The notes: generated from the sequence alone by a model not told the origin. A DNA stretch of 39,623 nt from Deltaproteobacteria bacterium (GCA_025358085.1 JANYKT010000045.1:1-39623); one strand, 5' to 3'; positions 9,081 through 16,563 are shown, numbered from the stretch's first letter. Numbers and translations: made by a program.

Positions 9081-9793
9081 GAAGAGTCGAAAGGCCCTCG
9101 CGGCTGCAGGCGCTGCACTCGCAAATCATCGAGTGCCGCGCCTGTCCCCGCCTGGTCGCCTGGCGCGAGGAGGCTGCGCGCGTGAAGGTCAAGCGCTACC
9201 GCGACTGGGACTATTGGGCCCGTCCCATTCCTGGCTTTGGCGACGCGCGAGCGCGGGTGCTGTTCGTCGGTCTCGCCCCCGCAGCGAACGGGGGAAACCG
9301 CACCGGCCGCATGTTCACCGGGGACCGGAGTGGCGACTTTCTCTTTGCAGCGCTGTTTCGCGCGGGCTTCGCCAATCAGCCAACCAGCGTCCGGCGCGGC
9401 GACGGACTCGCACTCTCCGGCGCCTTCATTACCGCTCCCTGCCGTTGCGCGCCGCCGGCCAACAAGCCTTTGCCGGAAGAATTGCAGAGCTGCAGTTCCT
9501 GGCTCGATGCGGAAGTAGCGCTCTTGAAAGAGGTGCGGCTCATCATCGCGCTCGGCGGTATCGCCTGGGCCGCGACGCTCGATCATTTCCGTCGCCGCGG
9601 CTTCACGCTGCCGCGGCCGCTGCCGAAATTCGGGCATGGGGCCGAGGCGGCAATCAAAGGCGCTCCGTTATTGCTCGGCTGCTATCATGTGAGCCAGCAG
9701 AATACCAATACCGGGAGGCTGACTCCGGAGATGATTGACCGCGTGCTGGATCGAGCGCGAGTGCTGTCGCAACCTGAAGGCGTAACACCGTAA
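9077..9793 (+). CDS. Family 5 (UDGb-type) uracil-DNA glycosylase, probable non-canonical start
   Basis: It removes uracil and related damaged bases from DNA. The catalytic-site loop GLAPAANGGNRTG and the later HVSQQNTNTGRLT loop are typical of UDGb. Family 4/5 enzymes hold a 4Fe-4S cluster; a CRACP motif gives the first Cys pair, and PCRC plus a Cys 15 residues on give the rest. The first ATG/GTG/TTG in frame is GTG at 9182, which would lose CRACP and the conserved region before it. The frame is open back to a stop at 8831 with no standard start between. I propose CTG at 9077, overlapping the RRM stop as CTGA; CTG at 9104, nine bases after AAAGG, is an alternative. Product is confident, start is not. 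Confidence 0.8.
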   Translation: MRRVERPSRLQALHSQIIECRACPRLVAWREEAARVKVKRYRDWDYWARPIPGFGDARARVLFVGLAPAANGGNRTGRMFTGDRSGDFLFAALFRAGFANQPTSVRRGDGLALSGAFITAPCRCAPPANKPLPEELQSCSSWLDAEVALLKEVRLIIALGGIAWAATLDHFRRRGFTLPRPLPKFGHGAEAAIKGAPLLLGCYHVSQQNTNTGRLTPEMIDRVLDRARVLSQPEGVTP

Positions 9794-9808
9794 CAGCACC
9801 GTGCTGTT
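9792..9808 (+). terminator. Short hairpin at the glycosylase stop codon
   Basis: AACAGCA-CCG-TGCTGTT forms a perfect 7-bp stem with a 3-nt loop, starting within the TAA stop of the glycosylase. No T-run follows, so it is at best a weak intrinsic terminator or an RNA 3' end-stabilising hairpin. Confidence 0.35.
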
Positions 9809-10201
9809 GCGAGGCCGCCGGTTCAAAGGGACGCTGCGCGTGGCATGCGGGTTGCTCCTGCCCCAGGCAGGCGACGAATGAAGTCAACGGCGTTTGTCGG
9901 TCTGACCTTTGCGACAGTGATTCCGCTCACGCGATCTGGACTTTGGTCTCGCGGGCCAATGCGGATGCCGGGGCAAATTCTCCCGACAACCGGTACCCGC
10001 TGCAAACCGCGCTCTTGCCGACCTGGGTGCCGCTCGGACAACACGGCGCGCCGGGTCTTGGCGTGGTGGGCCGCTTTTGACATCGGCTCGGCGCTTCTGG
10101 AATCTAGAAAGCTGTATTCGCGCAACGTCGACAATGGGGGGATGCATTCGCCAGGAAGCGAATCCGCGGACTGACGCAAGCGCCAGTATCGGTCGCCCTG
10201 G
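9809..10201. other. Intergenic stretch without a recognised gene
   Basis: About 390 bp between the convergent glycosylase and RibD-like genes. Open frames exist on both strands, but none has a ribosome site, family motif or plausible composition. One plus-strand frame (ending near 10,080 in GQHGAPGLGVVGRF) reads somewhat protein-like but has no good start and matches nothing I know. No strong repeat or terminator was seen. Confidence 0.4.
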
Positions 10202-10849
10202 TCAGGCACGCTTGCGCAGGAACACGTGCGTCGCGCGCTCGCCTGCGACGGACCTCTCGCATTGGTAACCGAGCGTGCGCAGATCGAGGCCGTTGAAGAG
10301 GTTCTCTCCCTTTCCCAGCAGCACGGGCCGCACCGCGAGGTGCAGGTCGTCGATGAGTCCCGCCTTCAGATATTGCCGGATCGTAGAGACGCCGCCTCCG
10401 ACGCGGACGTCCTTTCCTTTGGCGGCCAACTTCGCCTGCTTCAGCGCGGACTCGATTTCGGTGACGAAGATGAACTCGGTTCCGCCTTTCATCCTCAGCG
10501 TCGGTCGCGGGTGGTGCGTCAACACGAACGTCGGCACGTGATACGGCGGCTCGTCTCCCCACCACCCCTTCCAGCTCTCGTCCGGCCACGGCCCGCGCAC
10601 CGGACCGAACATGTTGCGCCCGAGAATCCACGCGCCCATGTTCTTGAACCCCTCCTCGGCCATCTGGTTGTCGACGCCGACCTCGCCGTCGCCGCTGCCA
10701 CCGTGCATCTGCTGGAACGCGCGTGTGGGAAAGAACCACTGGAAGATCTCGGGGCCCATCTCTCCGAGCGGATTGTCGAGACTCTGGTCGGGACCGGCGG
10801 CATAGCCGTCAAGCGAGACGGAGAGACAGAGGACGCGCAGCTTGGACAC
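10202..10849 (-). CDS. RibD C-terminal / DHFR-fold reductase family protein (215 aa)
   Basis: This is a cytoplasmic protein of the dihydrofolate-reductase-like superfamily, as in the RibD C-terminal domain; members bind NAD(P)H, but most stand-alone ones have no known substrate. The opening strand SVSLDGYAAGPDQSLDNPLG, the central WILGRNMFG and the nucleotide-binding GKDVRVGGGVSTIRQYL followed by GLIDDLHLAVRPVLLGKGE are characteristic. I chose GTG at 10849 because AAGGAG lies 7 bases upstream and the family sequence begins at once (VSKLRVLC); a start at 10906 would add 19 unrelated residues. It stands alone, divergent from the HEPN gene. Confidence 0.85.
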   Translation of the reverse strand: MSKLRVLCLSVSLDGYAAGPDQSLDNPLGEMGPEIFQWFFPTRAFQQMHGGSGDGEVGVDNQMAEEGFKNMGAWILGRNMFGPVRGPWPDESWKGWWGDEPPYHVPTFVLTHHPRPTLRMKGGTEFIFVTEIESALKQAKLAAKGKDVRVGGGVSTIRQYLKAGLIDDLHLAVRPVLLGKGENLFNGLDLRTLGYQCERSVAGERATHVFLRKRA

Positions 10850-10920
10850 GGTGGCTCTCCTTAAGATCCAACGATTGGCCAAGGTATCACGAGCGCGAGG
10901 ACTCACGGCATGGGCTCGCC

Positions 10921-11553
10921 ATGACCGCCATCAGCGAGGGGCGTGACCTGATCGATTTTGCGCTGCAGAATGTCGTTCAGCGCAAGAGGCTTGTCGAGAG
11001 TATCGCGCGTGCACTGGACTCCTGTGCCGGCAAAGTGCTGCGAGACCGCTACCTCGCCGACATCCTCACCCAATCGCTCGACGGAGCCGTCGTACAGGTC
11101 TGCAGCGCAGGTCGATGGGTGGGAGACTTATTAAAGCAGGTTCGGGCAAGGAGGTTGAACGACTTCAGCCTTCGACAAAGACCCGACCCTGCCGCTGAAG
11201 CAAGGGTTCTCGACGACGCGGAAGTAGCGTCGGCGTTCATGTTCTTGTTTCCAGATGCGGTTCGGCGAGCCGCTCATCGGCCAAATGCCGCCGACATTGC
11301 AAGTCTAGAGCGCCAGCTCGCGACCCTGCTTGAATCCGTCAAGCGCCATCGGGACAAGATCGTGGCGCACTGGGATCCCGGCCAGCATGCGCCGGCAACT
11401 TGGGGGGACCTTGCGACGCCCTTCTTGGCACTCGAGGCGCTCCTCTCCAAGCCGTGGGTCGTCCATACCCGTGCGACGTACCTGATCGAAACGTTGTCGC
11501 CACATCCCAGAGAGAGCACAAGCCAGCTGTTGGCAGATGGAATCCTCAGGTAG
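10921..11553 (+). CDS. HEPN-domain protein, AbiU2-like (210 aa)
   Basis: This is a mostly helical protein with RDKIVAHWD at residues 144-152, fitting the HEPN R-x(4-6)-H motif (Arg144, His150), and the surrounding pattern is that of AbiU2-type proteins. HEPN proteins with this motif are often metal-independent RNases acting in abortive infection or toxin-antitoxin systems. ATG at 10921 begins the family-like sequence; reading upstream only continues the shadow of the neighbouring gene. No partner gene is adjacent on the same strand. It marks the left border of the accessory region with the IS21 remnant. Family assignment rests on one motif plus overall pattern; RNase activity is inferred. Confidence 0.65.
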   Translation: MTAISEGRDLIDFALQNVVQRKRLVESIARALDSCAGKVLRDRYLADILTQSLDGAVVQVCSAGRWVGDLLKQVRARRLNDFSLRQRPDPAAEARVLDDAEVASAFMFLFPDAVRRAAHRPNAADIASLERQLATLLESVKRHRDKIVAHWDPGQHAPATWGDLATPFLALEALLSKPWVVHTRATYLIETLSPHPRESTSQLLADGILR

Positions 11554-11637
11554 CATCACTTCAACTTGGTCGAATACCTCGAAGGCACTTCAATAACTCA
11601 TTGAATCTCGCACGCCCTTCGGTGAGGCACATACTGA

Positions 11638-12189
11638 TACGGAGCACAGCCAGGCTGCCATCCGTTCGGCCGGCCAACCCGTACCGACCGGTGCCCGTGT
11701 CTGAGCGAGAAGCGCTACAAGTTCTGCTGTGCGAAAGGCGTTCGACGAGCCACTACGTTCCGCTACGCCAAGTTCGCTGAGGGCCGTGAACGAACGCGCG
11801 GCCCCCTGGACCTTCCGCGAGCCGTGCGAAAGCTCGACCTCTTCGAGCTGATTATCCTCGACGATATCGGCTACGTCGGACAGTCCCCCGACGAGGCCGA
11901 GGTCCTCTTCACGCTCATGGCCGAGCGCTACGAGCGTCGCTCCATGCTCATCGCCTCGAACCTCGTCTTCAGCCAATGGGACCGCATCTTCAAGAATCCG
12001 ATGGCGACGGCCGCGGCCATCGACCGCCTCGTCCATCACGCCGTCATTCTGGAATTCGACGTCCCGAGCTACCGCACCGAGGACGCCAAGAAACGCGGCG
12101 CCTCAAAGTCCGTCCCCAAGCTCAACGACAACTACTCGAAGCCCGACGACAACTACCCCACCGCAGCGCAGTCCAAAGAGCAGGCGTAG
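11638..12189 (+). pseudogene. istB: Truncated IS21-type helper ATPase (istB remnant) preceded by an SEC-C motif
   Basis: The 3' part encodes the C-terminal half of IstB, the AAA+ helper ATPase of IS21-family transposons: LIILDDIGYV (Walker B), the ERYERRSMLIASNL sensor region, FSQWDRIF and DRLVHHAVILEF. The Walker A half is missing. In the same open frame, upstream of the first usable GTG (11824), lies RCPCLSEKRYKFCCAKG (about 11692-11739), an SEC-C zinc motif (CxC-x8-CC) not part of IstB. The frame opens after a stop at 11637 without a good start. It looks like a junction of two gene fragments rather than a working protein. The IS21 end repeats follow at 12216. Confidence 0.75.
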
Positions 12190-12215
12190 CGAGACGATTT
12201 ACCACCTAACCCTGA

Positions 12216-12264
12216 CCGGCAAAAATAGTTGTCGCTGGCCGGCAAATCTAATTGACGCTGATCA
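12216..12264. repeat. IS21-family terminal repeats (right end of the element)
   Basis: Two 22-bp direct repeats, 12216-12237 and 12239-12260, share CCGGCAAA....A.TTG.CGCTG and differ at only a few positions; the second ends in TGATCA. Multiple direct terminal repeats of this look, just downstream of istB, are typical of IS21-family ends. I found no matching left end, so the element is probably truncated. Confidence 0.7.
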
Positions 12265-12368
12265 CGCGCACTATGTGATCAAGACACCAGCCAAGGCGGC
12301 TTGACTTATGTAAACCAGTCTTCCGACAAACCCGCGGCGACGAGGCCATGAGCCGGCGACGTCCAACA

Positions 12369-12920
12369 TTAACCTGGCTTGAGCAGCTTTTCGTACCAAC
12401 GGCATCGAGGATCGTTCCTCGGCGGCGCAAAGTTTCCTCGCCAGCGAAGGTCACTCCCGATCTTGGACAATTCTGCCTCTGACCAAGCGAGTGCACGCGC
12501 GGCATCGGCGACGACGTCAAGGGTGGAGACGAGTTCTATTGAAGGAAACAGTTCGCGCGCAATGCGGCGTTCCTTTCGATCGTCAGTCATGAGCGGCACC
12601 TTCAAGACGCCTGCGAGCGCGATGCACGAGGCGTCTGCGTCGTTGATGCGCGCGGCAGCATCAACAAAGGCCTCAAGGGTTGCGTCGTCGGTGAGCGATC
12701 GCATTTCAAGATGACCTGCGAGACGTAGCACGTCCGCGCTAACTGGCTCCTTGCTCCGCTGGCCATCGGAATCGGGAGGGGTCCAGAGCATCAGGGCTTC
12801 AACGCGCACCTGCGGCGTATCCAGTAACTGTATTTTCAATGCTTGCACAATCTCGCGCGCTCTTCGCGTGGCGAGAAGGTTGAGGGTGCAGCACGTGTCG
12901 ATGACAATCAGACCGATCAT
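12369..12920 (-). CDS. PIN-domain nuclease, probable toxin (183 aa)
   Basis: PIN proteins are Mg-dependent RNases, most often toxins. The acidic residues are visible: Asp8 in LIVIDTCC, a central Glu in RVEALMLW, Asp in INDADASCIALAG and Asp in MTDDRKERR. The 183-aa length suits a single PIN domain with a short C-terminal tail. It starts 7 bp after the XRE-ImmA gene on the same strand, as last gene of the cassette. XRE-ImmA proteins are known partners of PIN-like toxins (for example the DUF4411 group), so the neighbour is the likely antitoxin or regulator. Whether it acts alone or as effector of the QueC-like system is unknown. Confidence 0.85.
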   Translation of the reverse strand: MIGLIVIDTCCTLNLLATRRAREIVQALKIQLLDTPQVRVEALMLWTPPDSDGQRSKEPVSADVLRLAGHLEMRSLTDDATLEAFVDAAARINDADASCIALAGVLKVPLMTDDRKERRIARELFPSIELVSTLDVVADAARALAWSEAELSKIGSDLRWRGNFAPPRNDPRCRWYEKLLKPG

Positions 12921-12926
12921 TTGGTG

Positions 12927-14126
12927 TCAAATCTGCCGAAGGTCTGCGCCATTGAAATCGACGCGCAGTAGCATTCCTTCTCCGAGAGATATTCGCTCAC
13001 GTTCTTGGAATACTGCGCGAGCGCTTGCGATATCCGTGGCGAGGACTTCAGCTAACTCAGTCTCGCTCAGTTTCTCCTGGCCGTAGGCTGACACGGCCAA
13101 TTCGATATATCGCTCTGGAAGGCCAAGACGAACCCGAGACGGATGCGGCGCAGCCTCCGGTGCGCCAAGGTCCTTCGGGCGCAGGCCGCTCTGGGTGATC
13201 TTTTCGTAGCTACCGCGTGGCAGCAGTCGAAGCTCCTCAAGTCGGTGCGCCATCGCTCGAAACGAGACGCCAAACGTCTTTGCGAGGGCGTGCAAGTCGA
13301 GCGGGGTAAACCTACCTGACCTGCACCGCTCGGTGAAGCGCTTACGAACCCCCGCCGTCGGCAGCAGGAACTCCTTCGTAAAGGCCTCTGGGAAGAGCTC
13401 GGCGGGCTGTTGAATTAGTTCGTCAACCTCCAACACGTCCCCGGCCTCGCGGTCTCGAAGGAAATGTCCGAGTTCGTGCGTCAATGACCACCGCTGGCGC
13501 TCAACGGGCTCAGCGCAGTTCACCCCTACGCATCCACCGATTTCGTCGCTCCAGATGAGGAATGCGGCGAGTTTCGACGGCAGCCGATCCAGGTAGAAGA
13601 TGCGAAGGCCAGCCTCCGTCTCGAATCGTTCGTCGATCTCGAAAACTGGTTCCTCGCCGAGCCCGAGCATTCCACGCACCGTACGTGCTGCATCTTCTCC
13701 CTCCAACTTGGGATCGAGCCAATGAGTGGCGCCTGACTCCGTCCGGTAGGTCTGAAGGGTCTCGAGCGGAGCGCGCACGCGTTGGAGCCCATGCAAACGT
13801 TCGAGCTCGAGGTAACGCCCGCCTAATTTGCGGAGGCGCTCGACGGCCATCCGAACGGGCGCCGTGTTCCGATCAGCCCCGGTCATTCGGAAACGAGGGG
13901 AAACCTCCGCGCGCACCGATCCTTCACGCAACAGATCGTGAACGGTAAGTCCGAGGAGGTCGGCAAGCTTGACCAACTCGGCGTTGGACGGCCGCCGTTC
14001 CCCTTTCTCGAGGGCGACAATCGTGGTCCGCGCTACAACAAGCTTCTCAGCCACTTGTGCCTGGGTAAGCTTGGCCCGTTTTCGTGCGTCGGCGAGGCGT
14101 TCACCCAACTGCTGGGAAGAGGGCAC
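12927..14126 (-). CDS. XRE-family regulator fused to ImmA/IrrE metallopeptidase (399 aa)
   Basis: Residues 6-62 form a Cro/CI helix-turn-helix (LTQAQVAEKLVVARTTIVALEKGERRPS). After a linker, residues 160-310 form an ImmA/IrrE (COG2856) zinc peptidase with HELGH at 217-221 and a downstream EAFTKEFLLP that fits the third ligand helix. ImmA-type proteases cleave repressors when triggered by DNA damage or phage; fused to XRE they control mobile elements and toxin-antitoxin pairs. The GTG at 14126 has AAAGG 9 bases upstream and overlaps the QueC-like gene by 26 bp, implying coupled translation; the frame continues upstream only as shadow of that gene. It probably binds the palindromes near 16076-16127. 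Confidence 0.9.
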   Translation of the reverse strand: MPSSQQLGERLADARKRAKLTQAQVAEKLVVARTTIVALEKGERRPSNAELVKLADLLGLTVHDLLREGSVRAEVSPRFRMTGADRNTAPVRMAVERLRKLGGRYLELERLHGLQRVRAPLETLQTYRTESGATHWLDPKLEGEDAARTVRGMLGLGEEPVFEIDERFETEAGLRIFYLDRLPSKLAAFLIWSDEIGGCVGVNCAEPVERQRWSLTHELGHFLRDREAGDVLEVDELIQQPAELFPEAFTKEFLLPTAGVRKRFTERCRSGRFTPLDLHALAKTFGVSFRAMAHRLEELRLLPRGSYEKITQSGLRPKDLGAPEAAPHPSRVRLGLPERYIELAVSAYGQEKLSETELAEVLATDIASARAVFQERERISLGEGMLLRVDFNGADLRQI

Positions 14127-15486
14127 GGTTGCCAACCTTTCGATGTTCGCGAACTCGCTCGCGGACGGTGGGACGAGCTGCAGCCAAGTACGCCTGAATC
14201 TCGTCTGCGTATCTCTGGTACATCGCGAATACCTCAATTCGCGCCGCAGCCTTGGGCGGCTCAATGAGCGGAAGGGTCGCGGCAAACCTTGCGTCGGGGT
14301 CGAGATCGAGGAGCCCTTCGAAGTCTCGGCATTCACGCAAGCGGAGCGCATGGCTTTCGAAAGAATTGACCTCGTAGACACCGTGCTGGCGGGTGGCCAC
14401 GTCTCGATACCTGGTCGGGTCCGGATGCAGCCCTCCGGCATGCAATGCAATCCTGCGAAATACGCATGACGTGCAAAGTCCGCAGTGCAGCATCGTGTCG
14501 GGCTTGTGTCCTTCGCCCTCGTCACAGGACATGGAGACGCGCGCGAGACCGCCCAGCGCCGCACCCGCAAGGCTGCACAGCTCCCCCTTCGTATGGAGAA
14601 AGAACGGAGCTTCGACGCGTACCTGTCCATCCAAAACTCTTGCGGTGAGCTCATTGAACAAGAGGAGCGTTCTCGGATGCATTGCGCGCGTTGCTTGCGC
14701 ACCGACCTGCGCAGAAGAGATCGGGAGATTGATGCATCCGACTCCGGTTTCGTAAATGCTAAAAGAGGGGAGCTGCAGTTGGTATGCGGTCGTTGCGCCC
14801 ATTGCGAGGAACAACAATCCGCGACTACGTTGAGACGGTTCCATCAGGCTCCGCGGTCGCTCGACGCCGCGAAGCTGGTGATCGAGTTTCAGCCAAGTCG
14901 CTACGGCACCGACCGACCGAAGCATCTCTAAGGCAGCCTTCTGCGCGCCACCTCGCACCTCGTTTCCGCACGCGGAGACCGCCAGAACGGACCTTCCATC
15001 GCGCTTGCTCCTGGCGAAGAGGCCTGCTACCGAGTCGAGCCCGCCACTGAAAAGGGCAACCTCATCTATCTTCTCTACGCGCTCAAGACCGAGCAGCTGC
15101 TGCTGAACGGGACTCGCGGCGATGCCTTTGAAGCGCAATTTCCACGCATCGTCCGTCATGAAGGAAAGCAGCTGCGTTAGCAGAGGCGTTACGGCGGTCC
15201 AACGTTCTGGGCATTCAACGGCGATTTCGAGACTCAGTGAGCGCTGCCAAGCCAGATCTCGCTGTGGGCGAGTTCCCTTTGGAGGCCGTCTTGGAGATAG
15301 TCGATCCGCAGCGAGGACAGCGGCCATGACGCGCAGAAAATCACGCTCGCAAGGACGGGAGGGTCCCAGGCTTGACGTCCTTTGAACGCCGTCCAGCGAC
15401 ATCGTTGCGGTTGGCTTCCAGCCTTCCTCTGCGTTGCAATGGATAGCTCCATCCCGTCCGAATCGATATTCGTAGTCAGCACGCAT
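14101..15486 (-). CDS. QueC/QatC-like PP-loop ATPase (461 aa)
   Basis: QueC makes 7-cyano-7-deazaguanine (preQ0); defence relatives (QatC, and Cap9 of type IV CBASS) use the same fold in antiphage systems. Visible here: PP-loop LFSGGLDS (SGGLDS at 147-152), an ETGVGCINLPIS...AMHP segment typical of the QatC group, and a QueC-style zinc site of Cys321, Cys335, Cys338 and Cys341 (CGLCTSCVFRR). At 461 aa it is about twice housekeeping QueC and near QatC in length, with a 140-residue N-terminal extension. No QueD, QueE, QueF, QatA, QatB or TatD-like gene is near. It overlaps both neighbours, so it belongs to the cassette. The chemistry is inferred from the fold. Confidence 0.85.
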   Translation of the reverse strand: MRADYEYRFGRDGAIHCNAEEGWKPTATMSLDGVQRTSSLGPSRPCERDFLRVMAAVLAADRLSPRRPPKGTRPQRDLAWQRSLSLEIAVECPERWTAVTPLLTQLLSFMTDDAWKLRFKGIAASPVQQQLLGLERVEKIDEVALFSGGLDSVAGLFARSKRDGRSVLAVSACGNEVRGGAQKAALEMLRSVGAVATWLKLDHQLRGVERPRSLMEPSQRSRGLLFLAMGATTAYQLQLPSFSIYETGVGCINLPISSAQVGAQATRAMHPRTLLLFNELTARVLDGQVRVEAPFFLHTKGELCSLAGAALGGLARVSMSCDEGEGHKPDTMLHCGLCTSCVFRRIALHAGGLHPDPTRYRDVATRQHGVYEVNSFESHALRLRECRDFEGLLDLDPDARFAATLPLIEPPKAAARIEVFAMYQRYADEIQAYLAAARPTVRERVREHRKVGNRALFPAVG

Positions 15487-16051
15487 CTGGTCCTCCGCGC
15501 AGATCAGTATCTGGCTTCAAGTCAGCGCGAGGACGCGCTAGTCCCAGCCGTTTCGCGTCCGGGCGTGCGTAAAGGATGGCTGCGGCCGCGGCGGCGACGG
15601 GAGCCAGGACGTCCCGCGCTTTCTGGAGGAGTGCAGTGCCGTGCTCCTCGAGAAAACCTCCGCGACCACACAAGATTGCCCGCTCGAGGAGCGCAGCGCA
15701 AAAGCGCTCAAGGACCTTGGGGAACCCGTATTCACCAGCCAGGATGGCGCATTCGACAACAGGCCGAAGGATGAGATCTAATTCGGTGCAGCCCGGCCCC
15801 AGGCTTGCCTCTCTGATTTGCCTTGGGCTGCCTTCGGTCTCGAGTCTAGCCAGCAACGGCGAGCCCCGAAGCGCCGCGAGCTCAACTGCAACCACGGGAA
15901 GCGAGGGAATGCCCCCTGCAGCATTCAGCAAGACGTCCAAGGTCCTTGAGGCAAGGAAGGGATCCCACTTGTTGCCCGCCAAGGCACGGAAAACGGCGTC
16001 GGCGGCGCCGCGACCCAACTTGGTGACCGTTCCGAAGATGTCGCCATCCAT
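15476..16051 (-). CDS. First cassette gene: unknown Ala/Leu-rich helical protein (191 aa)
   Basis: I do not recognise a family. The protein is rich in Ala, Leu and Arg, apparently all helical, with no signal peptide; the AAAAAILYA stretch is too short and interrupted to call a membrane segment. It overlaps the QueC-like gene by 11 bp. It opens MDGDIFGTVTKLG and ends in a charged tail. There is no Shine-Dalgarno sequence before the ATG at 16051, and the predicted transcript start falls on it, so translation may be leaderless. It does not show QatB features that I know. The likely role is a structural partner or sensor of the QueC-like enzyme, from position only. Confidence 0.7.
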   Translation of the reverse strand: MDGDIFGTVTKLGRGAADAVFRALAGNKWDPFLASRTLDVLLNAAGGIPSLPVVAVELAALRGSPLLARLETEGSPRQIREASLGPGCTELDLILRPVVECAILAGEYGFPKVLERFCAALLERAILCGRGGFLEEHGTALLQKARDVLAPVAAAAAAILYARPDAKRLGLARPRADLKPDTDLRGGPDAC

Positions 16052-16057
16052 AAGCAG

Positions 16058-16087
16058 TTTGTAACAACGCTACGATGACAATGTCAA
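16058..16087 (-). promoter_or_regulatory. Sigma-70-type promoter of the QueC/ImmA/PIN cassette
   Basis: On the minus strand TTGACA (16087-16082, a perfect -35) is followed after 18 bp by TACAAA (16063-16058, a 4/6 -10). The start point would fall about 7 bases on, at or next to the A of the ATG at 16051, giving a leaderless message. Confidence 0.55.
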
Positions 16088-16127
16088 GAAGATGGCGATT
16101 AGTTCGGTCTTAGTGACGACATTGTCG
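16076..16127. promoter_or_regulatory. Paired 11-bp palindromes, candidate operator of the cassette
   Basis: TGACAATGTCA (16076-16086) and CGACATTGTCG (16117-16127) are both perfect dyads sharing GACA-N-TGTC, with centres 41 bp apart, about four helical turns. The first overlaps the -35 box. Spacing and position suit cooperative binding of a Cro/CI-like repressor, and the XRE-ImmA protein of the same operon is the obvious candidate. Confidence 0.6.
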
Positions 16128-16179
16128 AGAGGGGCGGGTCGCGTTGTGGGCAGACCTTTCGGAGACCACACGTGTGAGT

Positions 16180-16563
16180 TCTGAGGGGCTGCTTCGTCTG
16201 GAAGAATTCGCGCATCCGCGCTTTCGATGCCGCAGCGAAAATTGGCGGGCCTGGACCATTCCAGGTCAATTTTTCCACTCTAAAGATTGGATTCACATGC
16301 GGCCGCTGGAAAAGAATGGTGCCGCCCTTCTTCCCCGACGGCAGCACATAGTGATCCTGCACCGCGCGATCGAGAAACGGCAGCCGCTCCGTGGACGCGG
16401 GCCACGAAGGCGAGCTGCGCGGAAAACGCGCAGTTCCGGAAGCAAGCGTGGCAAAGAGCAGATTGCGCCCCAACTGGCCGGAGGCGTTCCCGAGCTTATC
16501 GCTCGACCGCTTGATCAAGAATTTTCGCGGCTTGGCTGTTGCACGCATCGGTTTCGCGGTGCA
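16180..16563 (-). pseudogene. Fragment of a GMC-type oxidoreductase gene
   Basis: An open minus-strand frame contains SSDKLGNASGQLGRNL, then LPFLDRAVQDHYVLPSGKKG, GGTILFQRPHVNPIF and GPPIFAAASKARMREFF. This order and spacing is what I recall from the middle of FAD-dependent GMC oxidoreductases (the 'S.g.vGrnl' loop, then '.lfqrPh..PiF' and 'l...mreff'). The FAD-binding N-terminus and the catalytic His/Asn C-terminus are absent. The homology ends around 16180, about 50-100 bp from the defence-cassette promoter, suggesting that insertion of the cassette cut the gene. No gene was recognised between 16564 and 16732. Confidence 0.45.

Noticed and set aside
9182-9793. Glycosylase starting at GTG 9182
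   Set aside because: It would drop the CRACP Fe-S motif and the conserved residues before it, which are encoded in frame just upstream.
9845-10174. Plus-strand frame of 109 codons after the glycosylase
   Set aside because: No ribosome site, no family motif and opposed by several equally long frames; composition looks like chance.
14101-15486. Housekeeping queC for queuosine synthesis
   Set aside because: Twice the usual length, QatC-type segments, overlap with ImmA and PIN genes and no other queuosine genes nearby.
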